DNA from: Branchipolynoe longqiensis
Lineage: Eukaryota > Annelida > Polychaeta > Phyllodocida > Polynoidae
Assembly (NCBI GenBank): GCA_030323885.1
Contig: CM059189.1
Coordinates: forward strand, 44,080,634 to 44,144,633
Length of the DNA: 64,000 nucleotides
Direction: 5' to 3'
Position 1 is the first letter of the stretch; every line of letters begins with the position of its first letter. Shown here piece after piece: positions 10,570-21,772 of this stretch. The position numbers and the translations under genes are program-made. The notes beneath the pieces are model-generated. The model saw only the letters and a program-made list of their open reading frames with translations, made no database searches and had not been told where the DNA came from.

Positions 10570-10673
10570 CAGTAAAACCTCCCGAACCGACACCTCCACA
10601 GATCGACCACTTCCCTATATGGATCGCTTTATTTGGGTCCCAACAATACTCCCTAAACCGACCACCTCACATG
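10570..10673 (+). mobile_element. TA-family (pogo-like) fragment
   Basis: Starts CAGTAAAACCTCCCGAACCG after a TA run and keeps the family signature ATCGCTTTATTTGGGTCCCA, but the right terminus is missing. Confidence 0.75.
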
Positions 10674-10711
10674 TCATCTCACATCACTTGGTCACCGCGA
10701 GATGACCATCT

Positions 10712-10892
10712 GGATTTTTGGCAAGCTTGTCAAAATTATTTTGGGTTCTTTCAGCTCAACTTGCTTCAAAACTAGTCATTTTTCATCAAAATGACTCCGG
10801 AATAATGATTAGTAGCTCATAACAATCATTTGGTATATTTATCTAAAAAATAATACAAAAATTCAACCGCCATCGGACCATGCAACTTCAAG
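10712..10892 (+). mobile_element. TTAA-family right half
   Basis: Begins at the internal GGCAAGCTTGTCAAAATTAT and ends CATCGGACCATGCAACTTC. The left half is absent and the flanking TTAA is mutated to TCAA. Confidence 0.65.
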
Positions 10893-11281
10893 GTGCGGGG
10901 AGGGGGCTGGAGCCGGGGCCGGGCCCGGGTGCAGCTATGCCAAGAATGCCACACCTGCGTGCGCACGGGCACAAGTGGCGACCCCACGCGGCAGCAACCA
11001 ACACTGTCAGCACGTCACTGTCAACGGCTGGGTCGCTAGTGTCACTGATAATAGGATCGGAAACCTGCGTATACGCGCATGTGTACGCGCATGCGCACGC
11101 ACGTCAGCACAGCCTGCTGGTACCAGTTGTGTGCGCAACATGACACATTTAGGTGTTGTGTCATCGACAAGGTGTACTTCGGCGTTAACTTAATACTACA
11201 AATTAATCTTGGGTGTGCTTTGATGAGCTTTTTTTAAATTTATTAAAAAAACACAAAAAACCTTAAAATATGTTAAACTTA
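10893..11281. other. GC-rich then AT-rich unique stretch before gap
   Basis: CpG-containing sequence with GCGCATG-type runs near 11080. No recognised gene. The scaffold gap follows. Confidence 0.35.
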
Positions 11282-11381
11282 NNNNNNNNNNNNNNNNNNN
11301 NNNNNNNNNNNNNNNNNNNNNNNNNNNNNNNNNNNNNNNNNNNNNNNNNNNNNNNNNNNNNNNNNNNNNNNNNNNNNNNNN
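11282..11381. other. Assembly gap, exactly 100 N
   Basis: A run of exactly 100 N is a placeholder of unknown true length, so the two sides may not be adjacent. Frames that read through it are meaningless. Confidence 1.
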
Positions 11382-11869
11382 CGGTGCATTGTGGGCGCCC
11401 ACTGTCGGCCCGCCAAATGAAAGTCCCCCGCGTTTCGGCTCCCTGACGATTCGCCGACCTTTCACGACGCCGTACATAGATGCTTCCGAATGCCCTGTTT
11501 CCCCCATTCATATCGATGTGAAACCCCCATGTTCCGCTCTGCTGGCTTGCTACACGACAAGCTCCATACGTTAGAGACGACACACAGTGCTGCGTTTGGG
11601 GGGGGGGGGGGGGGGGGGGGGGGTTCAGTCGGCCTGTTGTCTGCATGCGTCTGCCGTGTTTGGTTGGAACGCGCGCCGTCATGCGTGAGGTTATTTTCGC
11701 TAATATGTTGGAGATTGGTTTAAAATGTTGATAGATTGTGGCCCCAGGGTGACACATGTGGGTCGGCGTTCTACCTGTGCACTGCTGAGGGGATACCATG
11801 TTTAGTGGCGTGTATACAGCACGAGACGGGCAGCAGCGCAACCTGCATTATTACGCAACTCAAGTCAGG
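11382..11869. other. GC-rich unique stretch with G26 run
   Basis: Right of the gap the sequence is CpG-rich, then has 26 consecutive G at 11598-11623. No recognisable coding exon. Confidence 0.4.
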
Positions 11870-12245
11870 GCGACATGGCGACATGGCGACATGGGGAAGG
11901 GGGAGGGAGAGGGAGAGGGAGAGGAGAGAGAGAGGGAGAGGGAGGAGAGAGGAGAGGGAGGAGAGGGGAGGGGAAGGGGAGGGGGATGAGAGGGGAGGGG
12001 AGGGGAAGGCGAGGGGGGGGAGGGAGGGGAGGGGAGGGGAGCGGAGGGGAGGGGAGGGAGGGGGAAGGGGAGGGGAGGGGAGGGAAGGGGAGGGGAGGGG
12101 AGGCAGGGCAGGGCAAGTTAGGTAAGTGAAGGTAAGTGAAGGGAAGTGAAGGGAAGTGAAGTGAAGTGAAGGAGGTGGGCATAGGGTGTGAAGGTAAAGA
12201 CGGGAAGACAGAGGAAGAGGAAGGAGGAAGGGGGAAGAGAGGCAG
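11870..12245 (+). repeat. Polypurine GGGGA/GGGAGA tract
   Basis: Opens with three GACATGGC units, then GAGGGA, GGGGA and finally GGGAAGTGAA/GGTAAGTGAA units. Purines are on the plus strand. Confidence 0.93.
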
Positions 12246-12606
12246 AGTCAAAAGCAGACGGCCTTTAATCAGTGTTGTAGCCACTTGAAGTAAAGACCCA
12301 CGGGCACTAATTATATTTGAGTTGAAGCTTCACAGATGGCACTCGCTTCCACTGACTGTCATTCAATATGTGCATGCGACTGAGATTTATGAAATGGGTA
12401 GTGTATGAGAAACAGGCAAATGTGAGAATGTACAATCAGTGGAAAAGGACACAAACAGTAGATGATCCCTCACATTAGGTGAATACAATGGTGGCGCCAC
12501 TTTCTCCCCTAGCGGTTAGCGATATCATCCTGAATAATTAGATGTACCCGGCAGTGTTAAAAACTGATACAGCCGGTCGTTGTCAATGCAGACTGCAAGT
12601 TGGTTA
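12246..12606. other. Non-repetitive spacer
   Basis: No gene, RNA or repeat recognised. Confidence 0.35.
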
Positions 12607-12660
12607 AACAAGTTGGTCGTTGGAGTTTAACGTCCTGGCAACATCTAAGGTCAAGACGGG
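12607..12660 (-). mobile_element. T1 tail module, truncated at hairpin base
   Basis: GGTCGTTGGAGTTTAACGTCC to AGGTCAAGACGGGG: only the 3' hairpin and tail of T1, ending at the shared boundary. A small deletion lies inside the loop. Confidence 0.7.
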
Positions 12661-12708
12661 GTTGAACAAGTCGCAATCTATAGTATGGAGTGAACTTGCA
12701 GTTTGTCT

Positions 12709-12758
12709 GTTGTTATATTTATGTCCCATCAACATCTAAGGTCATATCGGGAGGGGTG
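12709..12758 (-). mobile_element. T1 tail module, truncated at hairpin base
   Basis: GTTATATTTATGTCCCATCAA to CATATCGGGAGGG, the same module 50 bp further on. Confidence 0.65.
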
Positions 12759-13004
12759 TGAATTTGCAGAATTTGATTTCAAAGTACCACTTTGTTTTGA
12801 CAAGCAATAGCTCAAATTTAAATTGAGAGCCATGCCAATTTGTTTTTTAAACCCACAAAAAAAACCACAGTTCCAAATGCTAAATGAACAAACACTATTA
12901 AGAAGCATACATACACAGACAGCCAGTCGCTTCTTATAACTCATGTGGGCATTCTTTTGTATCCAGTACACCATCACGCCATTCCAGATAACCTTACCGT
13001 AGTG

Positions 13005-13006
<2 letters not shown>
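12759..13006. other. Non-repetitive spacer
   Basis: No gene or repeat recognised; an 82-residue minus-strand frame shows no domain. Confidence 0.3.
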
Positions 13007-13054
<48 letters not shown>

Positions 13055-13100
13055 GCGTGTGTGTGTGCGTGAATGTGCGTGAGCGAACATGTGAGTGAGT
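13007..13100 (+). repeat. GT microsatellite
   Basis: GT units to about 13046, then GTATGTATGTGCGTGTG-type interrupted repeat. Confidence 0.9.
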
Positions 13101-13389
13101 GGTTTGTTGGAGTTTTACATCCTGGCAACATCTAAGGTCATATCAGTTCACTCATGGTGACTTTATAGTGCTGCCACACCGGGTGACCAGGCCGCTGGCA
13201 TTATGATTCAGGTTCCCATTCAGTCACATTATCCTGATACCGAGCTGCCCTATCCTAGTAATGCTGAGTCCCATGCTAGGTAGCAACAATTATACATTTT
13301 CTAAGTCATTGGTTTGACTTGACCAGGTTTCGAACTCCCCACTTTCCGTATGGGAGTCCTGCACTCTATAGATTAGGCCACCGCGTCCA
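13101..13389 (-). mobile_element. T1 SINE with internal deletion
   Basis: Tail module present. The segment between CATATCAG and TTCACTCATGGTGAC is deleted. Head ends GGCCACCGCGTCCAGTG. Confidence 0.85.
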
Positions 13390-13756
13390 GTGAGTGAGTG
13401 TGATTGTATGTGAGAGTAAGACAGTGCGAGTGAGTATGTTTGAGTGAGTGTGTGAGTGTGTGTGTGAGTGTGTGTGTGAGTGTGTGTGTGAGTGAGTATG
13501 TATGTGTGAGTGAGTATGTATGTGAGAGTGTGATTGTGATTGAGTGAATGTGTGAGTGCATGAGGAATGTGTGTGTGAGTGTGAGTGTTTCTCTGTTTTT
13601 GTGGGTGTGTGTGTGAGTGAGTGTGAATGTGTGAGTGAATGAGTATGTATGTGAGTGGGTGATTGAGTGTGTGTGAGTGAATGTGTGAGTATGTATGTGA
13701 GAGTGAGTTTTAGTGATTGAGTGAGTGTGTGTGAGTATTATCTGAGAATGAGTGAT
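13386..13756 (+). repeat. GAGTGT/GTGA degenerate microsatellite
   Basis: Long interrupted GAGTGTGT, GAGTATGTATGT and GAGTGA runs between two T1 copies. Confidence 0.85.
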
Positions 13757-14089
13757 TGTTTGTCTGTTGTTGTTTTACGTCCTAGCAACATATCAGGACG
13801 GGTACCGACTTGTGACAGTGCAGACTCGTGGCAACTTTATAGTGCTGCCCCACTGGGAAACCAGGCCGCCAGGACCAGGACCAGATATCCCAATCAGTCA
13901 CATTATCGTGACACTGAGCCAACCAGTCCTTGCCATATACTAATAATGGCGAGTGCCAGGCTAGGAAGCGAAAGTATCAATTTTGAAGTCATTGGTTTGA
14001 CTCGACCAGGATTCGAACCCATGAACTCATGGGTTCGGATCTCCCAAAACAGGAGACGGACGCGCTACTCATTCGGCCACCCCGTCTGG
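13757..14089 (-). mobile_element. T1 SINE, near full length
   Basis: Tail TTTGTCTGTTGTTGTTTTAC, small deletion in the hairpin loop (AACATATCAGG), head GGCCACCCCGTCTGG. A short direct duplication of the B-box region (GAACCCATGAACTCATGGGTTC) makes a local palindrome. Confidence 0.88.
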
Positions 14090-14469
14090 TGTGAGTGATT
14101 GTGATTGAGTGAGTGTTGTGTGAATGTGAGAGGAATGTGTGTGTGAGTGTGAGTGTTTGTTTGTGAGTGTGTGTCAGGTGTGGATTGCGCACCCTGTGGT
14201 GAGTGTCATTACACTCTGTACATATATGTGTTACATAAGTGTGGTAATGACACATCACTGGCTGGGTCTAATAACTAACTACACTACACCAGAGGTCGCT
14301 GCTGAGACAGGGCCCCGTGTTGGTCAGCTTTCCCTCAAATGCAATGCGCGGCTTTGACTGGGTCGATCCCACAAGAAAGAAATGGTCCGATTCAGACTGT
14401 CTGTGGCCGACTGGCAAGTCGACACAGCTAGGTGGGGATGTGAATCATACAGAGGGTCGATTAATTAGT
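14090..14469. other. GTGA remnant then unique sequence
   Basis: The GTGAGTGTG repeat fades by about 14180; no gene recognised after that. Confidence 0.4.
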
Positions 14470-14774
14470 TAAAGCGGCTGTCACACATCACCGGATTTGG
14501 GGGAAACGGACAGAAACTGAACAAAGTTCGGTTTGTGTCCGTTCAAGTTTTGAACATGCACAAAACTAGGAACGGCTGCTGCCGGATTGACATCTATGGT
14601 TCTTGTCCGGCTTGAGTTTGTTTCGTCCGTTGGCTGTCCTTTTCATGTCCGTTTCATGTCCGTTCGTAGAACCGATGTCACAACACTATGACACATTTGA
14701 ATACATTTTGATACTTCTCACCACCGGACTAGACAATTCTGTCCATTGCTCAATCCGATGATGTGTGACAGATC
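14470..14774. mobile_element. TWA-family foldback, CTGTCACACATCA termini
   Basis: Left TAA then AGCGGCTGTCACACATCACC; right end, reverse complemented, is CTGTCACACATCATCGG. The interior contains further inverted GTCCGTT/AACGGAC-like blocks. The right target duplication is not recognisable. No coding capacity. Confidence 0.7.
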
Positions 14775-14871
14775 AGACTGCTGCGAACAAGCGATTGTTG
14801 TAGTTGTTGTCGCCGTTGTGGTTGTCATTAATCCTGTTCTTGATGTTGTTGCTAGGTATTTTCTTTGTGGG

Positions 14872-15083
14872 TTTTTTTAATTTGGGTTTTTACATCCTAC
14901 TGATTCGTTAGAGAGCACACATGGCGACTATATAGTGCTGCCCCACTGGGACACCGTTCCGCAGGCACCATAAATAACCTAGATATCCCACTCAGCCACA
15001 TTATCCCAACACCGAGCCGACCAGTCCTTGCCCTATCATCCTAGTATTGCTAAACATCTGACAATATAGTGACAAATATCACA
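14872..15083 (-). mobile_element. Diverged T1 SINE, head missing
   Basis: GGGTTTTTACATCCTACTGAT, ACTATATAGTGCTGCCCCACTG and CCTTGCCCTATC are T1 landmarks. Strong divergence marks an older copy. Confidence 0.65.
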
Positions 15084-15127
15084 GTTGCATGCTTAAAAGT
15101 CTGCACTCATCTCTCACATAGACAGGT

Positions 15128-15240
15128 GGGGGTTGATGAGGTGATGGCATCAGGGAAGCTAGGTGGTTAGAACACTGGCCCAAAATGCAAGAGGTGGTAT
15201 GGGGTCGAATCCTGGTCTAGGCGCAAAATTTCCAGAGTGG
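15128..15240 (+). mobile_element. T2 SINE fragment
   Basis: GATGGCATCAGGGAAGCTAG, GTGGTTAGAACACTGGCCC and B box GGGTCGAATCCTGG, then GGCGCAAAATTTCC. Confidence 0.7.
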
Positions 15241-15394
15241 TTAGATGCTTTAACAAGAAAAACTATTAACCCCACGATCTTGTTTTCCTCTCAATGGAGT
15301 GGAACAGCCTATGCTCTACCCTTTCGGACACTGCGTCCGGTATATGTATGCTTCTATTTGTACATGTGCCTGCATCTATGTGCATGTGGAGGGA

Positions 15395-15609
15395 GCGACC
15401 GTAGCTTAGGCAGTAGAGTGTCCACCTGTGAAGGTTTGGATCATCTGATCGATCCTGCTCAGTGGACACATTTGCAGTTTGGGCTATTTTCAGTTCCAAC
15501 CAGTGGTCCACAACTGGTTCATCTAAGAGTGTGGTATCTGCTGTCCCGTCTGTGGGAAGGTGCATATAAAAGATCCCTTGCTGCTTATTGGAAAGAGTAG
15601 CCTATGTGG
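15395..15609 (+). mobile_element. MS SINE, 5' part, interrupted by a LINE
   Basis: A box TAGCTTAGGCAGTAGAGTG, then the usual body to GAAAGAGTAGCCTATGTGG. The element continues at 16117 after the LINE insertion. Confidence 0.9.
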
Positions 15610-16127
15610 ACAACATTCTCCAAAATGTATAGAGTGTTAACATCAAGTAAGATATTAATACAAACAAGGAAGCGTATTCTTCAGTGTTATGTGTGGTCTA
15701 CTCTAATGTATGGGGCAGAGACATGGACAATCTCTAAGAAAATGTACAAACGTTTAGCAGCATTTGAGATGTGGACTTATCGAAGGATGATGAAAATATC
15801 ATGGACAAAGAAGATCACCAACAAAGAAGTTCTCAGAAAAATTAAAAATAAGAAAAGCTTGTTTGCCACTATACAGACAAAGAAACTTATTTATTTTGGC
15901 CACATCATTCGTCAGAGTTCAATATACCGTACATTGTTGGAAGGGAAGGTGAATGGCAGCAGAGGGAGAGGGAGACCAAGAACATCATGGTTTACAAATA
16001 TTTCACAGTGGACAGGCTTGAATTATTCACAGTCTATCAGAACAGCACAACATCAGGACAAGTGGAGAACCATTGCATCCAACCCTCGACTAGAGGATGG
16101 AACTATTGATTGATTGAGCCTATGTGG
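15599..16127 (+). pseudogene. 5'-truncated LINE with C-terminal ORF end, inserted in MS SINE
   Basis: A 507-bp insertion at 15610-16116 flanked by AGCCTATGTGG at 15599-15609 and 16117-16127 (11-bp duplication). It carries the last 160 or so residues of a non-LTR retrotransposon endonuclease-reverse transcriptase protein. Recognisable segments are LMYGAETWTISKKM, EMWTYRRMMKISWT, IYFGHIIRQSS and GSRGRGRPRTSW, the usual C-terminal region beyond the polymerase domain. The catalytic FADD-type motif and endonuclease are absent because of 5' truncation. The frame is open to its natural stop. The stop codon falls inside the ATTGATTGATTG tail, so there is essentially no 3' UTR. I cannot assign the clade with confidence. 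It is dead as a gene but looks young. Confidence 0.9.
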
Positions 16128-16260
16128 CGGTTAGCGGGATTCCTCCAAAGAAATATGTCAGAATGACCATATGTTTGACGTCAAATAGCCGATGATAAAA
16201 ATCAATGCGCTCTAGAGGCGTCATTAAATAAAACAAACTTTGTATGTGTAGATTTGTATG
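16117..16260 (+). mobile_element. MS SINE, 3' part after LINE insertion
   Basis: Resumes CCTATGTGGCGGTTAGCGGG and ends ATTAAATAAAACAAACTTTG, running into a TATG microsatellite grown from its tail. Confidence 0.9.
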
Positions 16261-16279
16261 TGTATGTATGTATGCATGT

Positions 16280-16657
16280 ATGTCGTTTAGCAGCATTTGA
16301 GATGTGGACTTATCGAAGGATGATGAAAATATCATGGACAAAGAAGATCACCAACAAAGAAGTTCTCAGAAAAATTAAAAATAAGAAAAGCTTGTTTGCC
16401 ACTATACAGACAAAGAAACTTATTTATTTTGGCCACATCATTCGTCAGAGTTCAATATACCGTACATTGTTGGAAGGGAAGGTGAATGGCAGCAGAGGGA
16501 GAGGGAGACCAAGAACATCATGGTTTACAAATATTTCACAGTGGACAGGCTTGAATTATTCACAGTCTATCAGAACAGCACAACATCGGGACAAGTGGAG
16601 AACCATTGCATCCAACCCTCGACTAGAGGACGGAGCTATTGATTGATTGATGTCGTT
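16280..16657 (+). pseudogene. Second 5'-truncated copy of the same LINE
   Basis: Insertion 16288-16649 flanked by ATGTCGTT at 16280-16287 and 16650-16657. It begins further downstream than the first copy (TAGCAGCATTTGAGATGTGG) and again ends at the ATTGATTGATTG tail. I count three base differences from the corresponding part of the first copy over about 360 bp, one of which changes Thr to Ala before the last Ile-Asp. Same lack of RT catalytic region. Confidence 0.9.
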
Positions 16658-16737
16658 CTCTGAAGCTGGGTACCACTTTTGTGACATGGAAGCGTCATTA
16701 AATAAAACAAACTTTGTATGTGCACATGTGTAGGTGT

Positions 16738-16996
16738 GTATGTATGTGTATGTATGTGTATGTATGTATGTATGTATATATGTATGTGTGTATGTGTGTA
16801 TGTATGTATGTATGTAAGTGTGTGTGTATGTATGTATGTATGTATGTATGTATGTGTATGTATGTATGTATGTATATATGTATGTGTGTATGTGTGTATG
16901 TATGTATGTATATGTGTGTGTATGTATGTATGTATGTATGTATGTATGTATGTATGTATGTATGTATGTATGTATGTATGTATGTATGTATGTGTG
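16738..16996 (+). repeat. TATG tetranucleotide microsatellite
   Basis: TATG units with TGTG and TATA interruptions; produces MYVCMYVC and IHTYIHTY artefact frames. Confidence 0.97.
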
Positions 16997-17035
16997 TCGT
17001 TCTCTGAAGCTGGGTACCACTTTTGTGACATGGAA

Positions 17036-17605
17036 GCAAAAACGGAAAGCATCCCAAATAATAGCAGAAAACATTCCAAATAATATCAGAATCTATTTTC
17101 ACATGAAGCTTTACATGCTGTGTATCAGTGTGTCAGAGTTGAAAAAAAGCCATTTCACTTCATAATTTTGATCTTATAATGAATAACAGGAAAATATGTC
17201 CTATGTAACATGGAAATTAAAGACACAAAAGTGACAAGTCCATAACATACACAACACATTCAAACTAGATTTCTTTGATTACAGTTAAGCAAACAAAATG
17301 ATGTCTTACAAGATCAAAGCTTAGACAAAGTTGAAAAAAAAAGAATTGTGTAAATTTTAGTGTAAAAGTGTAAAATTTTAGTGTAAAAGTGTAAAATTTC
17401 ATATTTTCACTTGAGCACAAAATCATATAAACATACTTTTGATACGTTTTGTGGTATAGATTAAATACATATAGTATTGCTAACATACTTAATAACAAAA
17501 GGCAACAATAATTATTTGACTTGTTATTAAAAAAAAGAAAGAATTTATTATATCCTACGTAACATGGATACCAAATATGTGGTACCCAATTTCAAAGAAC
17601 TACCC
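17036..17605. other. AT-rich unique stretch
   Basis: A 17-bp GTGTAAAATTTTAGTGTAAAA-like tandem lies at about 17350-17402. No recognised gene. Confidence 0.4.
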
Positions 17606-17824
17606 ATGTATGTATGTATGTATGTATGTATGTATGTATGTATGTATGTATGTATGTATGTATGTATGTATGTATGTACTTACGTACATACGTATGTATG
17701 TATGTAAATATGTATGTATGTATATATGTATGTATGTATGTGTGTGTATGTATGTATGTATGTATGTGTGTGTGTATGTGTGTGTGTATGTATGTATGTA
17801 TGTATGTATGTACGTATGTATGTA
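17606..17824 (+). repeat. TATG tetranucleotide microsatellite
   Basis: Interrupted by TACTTACGTACATACG (about 17677), a small palindrome, and by TGTG blocks. Confidence 0.97.
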
Positions 17825-17908
17825 CAATAAAACCTCTCTAACCGATCACCTCCCCCGATCAGTCACTTCTCTATATCGATCACTTTATTTGGCTCCCAAA
17901 CGATCATA
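17825..17908 (+). mobile_element. TA-family (pogo-like) left half
   Basis: Starts CAATAAAACCTCTCTAACCG and runs to GGCTCCCAAACGATCA, where it is truncated. Confidence 0.75.
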
Positions 17909-17942
17909 AATGTATTTATGTGTGTATACAGTGTGTTGGTAA

Positions 17943-18140
17943 TACAGTAAAACCTCTCTAAATCGACCGACCAGGGGACCGGCTTTAAATGGTCAATTTA
18001 GGGAGGTGGTCGGCTTAGGGAGCTTATAAAAATTCAATACAATGGTATTGTATGGGTGATCGTATGGGACCCAAATAAAGCGATCGATATAGAGGAGTGA
18101 CAGATCTGTGCAGGTGGTCGATTAGAGAGGTTTTACTGTA
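17943..18140 (+). mobile_element. TA-family (pogo-like) element, full length
   Basis: A 194-bp element at 17945-18138, flanked by TA on both sides. Termini CAGTAAAACCTCTCTAA and its inverse TTAGAGAGGTTTTACTG match well. Interior has GGGACCCAAATAAAGCGATCG. TA target and CAGT ends fit pogo/Tigger elements of the Tc1/mariner superfamily; no transposase is encoded. Confidence 0.88.
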
Positions 18141-18303
18141 GTGTGGGTGAGAGAGCTGGAAGTGGGTGGTTCTCCAAATAATTACTTTCTTTCCTTCCCT
18201 ACATACAAAAAGCCAACCGCACACCACTACTACCGAAAAACAAAGCACACAAGCATATACCTATAAAAACGAGGCATAGATGACTGCCATAACAACAAGC
18301 ATA
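18141..18303. other. Short unique spacer
   Basis: No feature recognised. Confidence 0.3.
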
Positions 18304-18570
18304 AGTTTGTTTGTTGTTGGTTTACGTCCTAGCAACATCTAAGGTCATATCAAGACGGGTACCGACTTGTGGGAGACCAGGCCGCCAGCACCATGACCTG
18401 ATATCCCACTCAGTCATATTATCCTGACACTGAGCCAACCAGTCCTTGCCCTATCCTAATAATGCCGAGCGCCTGGCTAGGAAGTGACAAGTATCAATTT
18501 TTAAGTCATTGGTTTGACTCGACCAGGATTTGAACCCACGATCCCATGGTCTACCAACACGGTGGACGGA
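18304..18570 (-). mobile_element. T1 SINE with internal deletion
   Basis: Tail GTTTGTTTGTTGTTGGTTTAC; the body jumps from ACCGACTTGTG directly to GGAGACCAGGCC, removing about 50 bp. Head partly kept. Confidence 0.85.
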
Positions 18571-18669
18571 CGCTCGAACAACAAGCATAAGGCGCATGTA
18601 TACTCTTCGTTTTTACATTCAATGATTAGGTGGGGGAAATTTAAATCACATACGCTTGGTCTTCCTCAT

Positions 18670-18815
18670 TCCACTGTGGCTTGCCCTATCCTAATAACAT
18701 CAAGTGCCTGGCTATATAGTGACAGGTATTAATGGTATAATCCTTTCTATTGAATCAGGTACAGATCGAACCCACGACCTCTGGTGCAGAGAGTGATTGC
18801 TCTACACTTTGGGTC
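18670..18815 (-). mobile_element. T1 SINE head portion, diverged
   Basis: CTTGCCCTATCCTAATAAC, GTGCCTGGCTA and AGATCGAACCCACGACC are retained; the tail is absent. Confidence 0.6.
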
Positions 18816-18884
18816 TGAGGGGAAACTACTATGATACAATAATTGTGAGTGTATTAATCTACACTAACCTCTCAAGCAAGGAAC

Positions 18885-19022
18885 CACATAGACAGGTAGG
18901 CGTGGATAGGAGGATTGGATCAGGGAGAATAGGTGGCTTTACGGTTAGCACACTAGCCCAGATTGCAAGTGATGTGGATTCGAGTCCTGCTCGGGGCGTT
19001 ATGTTTCCCATTTTCATCATCC
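18885..19022 (+). mobile_element. T2 SINE fragment
   Basis: AGGCGTGGATAGGAGGATTG, ATAGGTGGCTTTACGGTTAG and B box GGATTCGAGTCCTG. This copy best shows the region upstream of the A box. Confidence 0.7.
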
Positions 19023-19083
19023 CCACGACAGTAGTATCAAGGTATACAAACTAGGACTAGTCATATTCAAACATATGTTTGAG

Positions 19084-20065
<982 letters not shown>

Positions 20066-20068
20066 CAG

Positions 20069-20416
20069 AGCTGTTGGAGTTTTACGTTTTGGCAACATCT
20101 AAGTTCATATCAGGATAGGCACTGGCTGACTTGTGACAGTGCGCACTCATGGCGATTTTATAGTGCTGCCCCACCGGGAGACAAGGCCACCAGCATCATG
20201 ACCTGATATCCCACTCAGTCATATTATCCTGACACTGAGCCAGCCAGTCCTTGCCCTATACTAATAATGCCGAGCGCCTGGTTAGGAAGCGACAAGTATC
20301 AATATTTAAGTCATTGGTTTGACTTGACCAGGGTTCCAACCCGTGGCTTCTAATCCCACGATCTACCAAAATGGGAGATGGACACTCACCTCATTCGGCC
20401 ATCCCGTCTGGTCTAA
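20069..20416 (-). mobile_element. T1 SINE, near full length
   Basis: Tail CTGTTGGAGTTTTACGTTTTG, complete body, head GGCCATCCCGTCTGG. Confidence 0.88.
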
Positions 20417-20473
20417 TAACTTAATGTTGCACACATGTAGCTTGTAACCTGACAACTACTGCAGGCCGAGTGT

Positions 20474-20788
20474 GCAGTGAGGCCACATCAGGATAGGTAC
20501 CTACCTTTTAACAGTGCACACTCATGGCGACTTTATAGTGCTGCCCCACTGAGAGACCAGGCCGGCAGCACCATGACCCCAATCCCCACTGAGTGACATT
20601 ATCCTGACACTGAGCCAACCAGTCATTGCCCTATCCTAATAACGCAGAGCACCTGGCTAGGAAGCGACAAGAATACATGTTTACATCATTGATTTGACTC
20701 GACCAAGGTTCGAACCCGTGGGTTCGAATCCCACGATCTACCAAAACGGGAGACACACACTCAACTCATTCAGCCACCCCCCGTCTGG
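20474..20788 (-). mobile_element. T1 SINE lacking the 3' hairpin module
   Basis: Starts within the body at CACATCAGGATAGGTACC, keeps the rest, head GCCACCCCCCGTCTGG. It lies about 60 bp beyond the previous T1 in the same orientation. Confidence 0.82.
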
Positions 20789-20907
20789 TCCCATTGGATT
20801 ATCCAACTTTAAATAAAGATAAGTTTTTTCTCTCAAAAGATAGTCCTGACTAGAAGTAGATGCCGACCAAATCCACCGTATTGGATGGCTAAATTCAATT
20901 TAAATTT

Positions 20908-20939
<32 letters not shown>

Positions 20940-21340
20940 TAGCACAGAAAACGCCTTCTATCACATGACCTGCTGTAACACAAAATGGGACTATGAAAAC
21001 AAGTAGGTATGTGTACACTTGGTGTGAGTCAACACACTTCTTTGTGATGGGGGGAATCCGGACAACGCGCACTATATATATATATATTTGTATAATATAA
21101 CAATTCCTCCAGTGTGTGTGCTGCGAGGGGGGCCCTGCCCACCAATTACCCCGATAGCTGGGAGGGGGGGGGGGGGCACCACCAATGTGCCAAGGAGGAA
21201 TAGATATATACAGTATATGTTCCCCTTGCATTTATACTCGTATAATGCGTTATACATCACGCACACACACACACACACACATACACACATATATATATAT
21301 ATATATGCACTAACCGAGTTGGCAGAATACATGAAACCAA
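20789..21340. other. Low-complexity-rich spacer
   Basis: Holds an A15 and TA run (20908-20941), a TA run (21072-21086), a G-rich run (about 21163-21176), a CA run (about 21261-21282) and a TA run (21289-21306). No gene. Confidence 0.6.
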
Positions 21341-21555
21341 TGACGTACAAAATTGACACTACCTAGCCTGGCGATCGGCATTACTGGGATAGAGCAAGGA
21401 CTGGTTAGCTCAGTGTCAGGATAATGTGGGAAATTGGTTCAGGGTGCTGCCAGCCTATAAAGTCAAAAATGAGTGCACACTGTTACAAGTCGGTACCAAT
21501 CTTGGTTTGACCTTAGATGTTGCCAGGATATAAACCTTAAACAAACAACAACAAC
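21341..21555 (+). mobile_element. T1 SINE lacking most of the head
   Basis: From CCAATGACGTACAAAATTGA to TATAAACCTTAAACAAACAAC. A segment between GATAATGTG and GGAAATTGG is deleted. Confidence 0.8.
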
Positions 21556-21591
21556 TGTATATCTATAGCTATATATAGATATATATCTATA

Positions 21592-21772
21592 TACAGTAAA
21601 ACCTCTCGAAATCGACCACCTTGGGACCAACTTTAAGTGGTCCATTTAGGGAGGTGGTCGGTTTAGGTAGTTAGAAAATTATTACAATGGTGTTGTTGGG
21701 ACCTAAATATAGCGATCGATATAGGGGAGTCGTCGATCTGTGGAAGTGGTCGGTTAGAGAGATTTTACTGTA
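21592..21772 (+). mobile_element. TA-family (pogo-like) element, full length
   Basis: A 177-bp element at 21594-21770 between TA and TA. Left CAGTAAAACCTCTCGAAATC, right GGTTAGAGAGATTTTACTG. Confidence 0.88.

Larger units (their letters stand above)
16218..17035 (+). repeat. Tandem duplication of SINE end plus TATG array plus flank
   Basis: Unit 1 (16218-16691) and unit 2 (16692-17035) both run from GCGTCATTAAATAAAACAAA, through a TATG-type repeat, to CTCTGAAGCTGGGTACCACT and GACATGGAA. Unit 1 contains a second LINE insertion that unit 2 lacks. The TATG part is far longer in unit 2. Confidence 0.85.

Noticed and set aside
11263..11841. 192-residue frame crossing the N gap
   Set aside because: One third of it is unknown residues from a placeholder gap; the rest has no recognisable domain.
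15604..16113. Active retrotransposon gene
   Set aside because: Only the C-terminal end is present; endonuclease and RT catalytic regions are missing.
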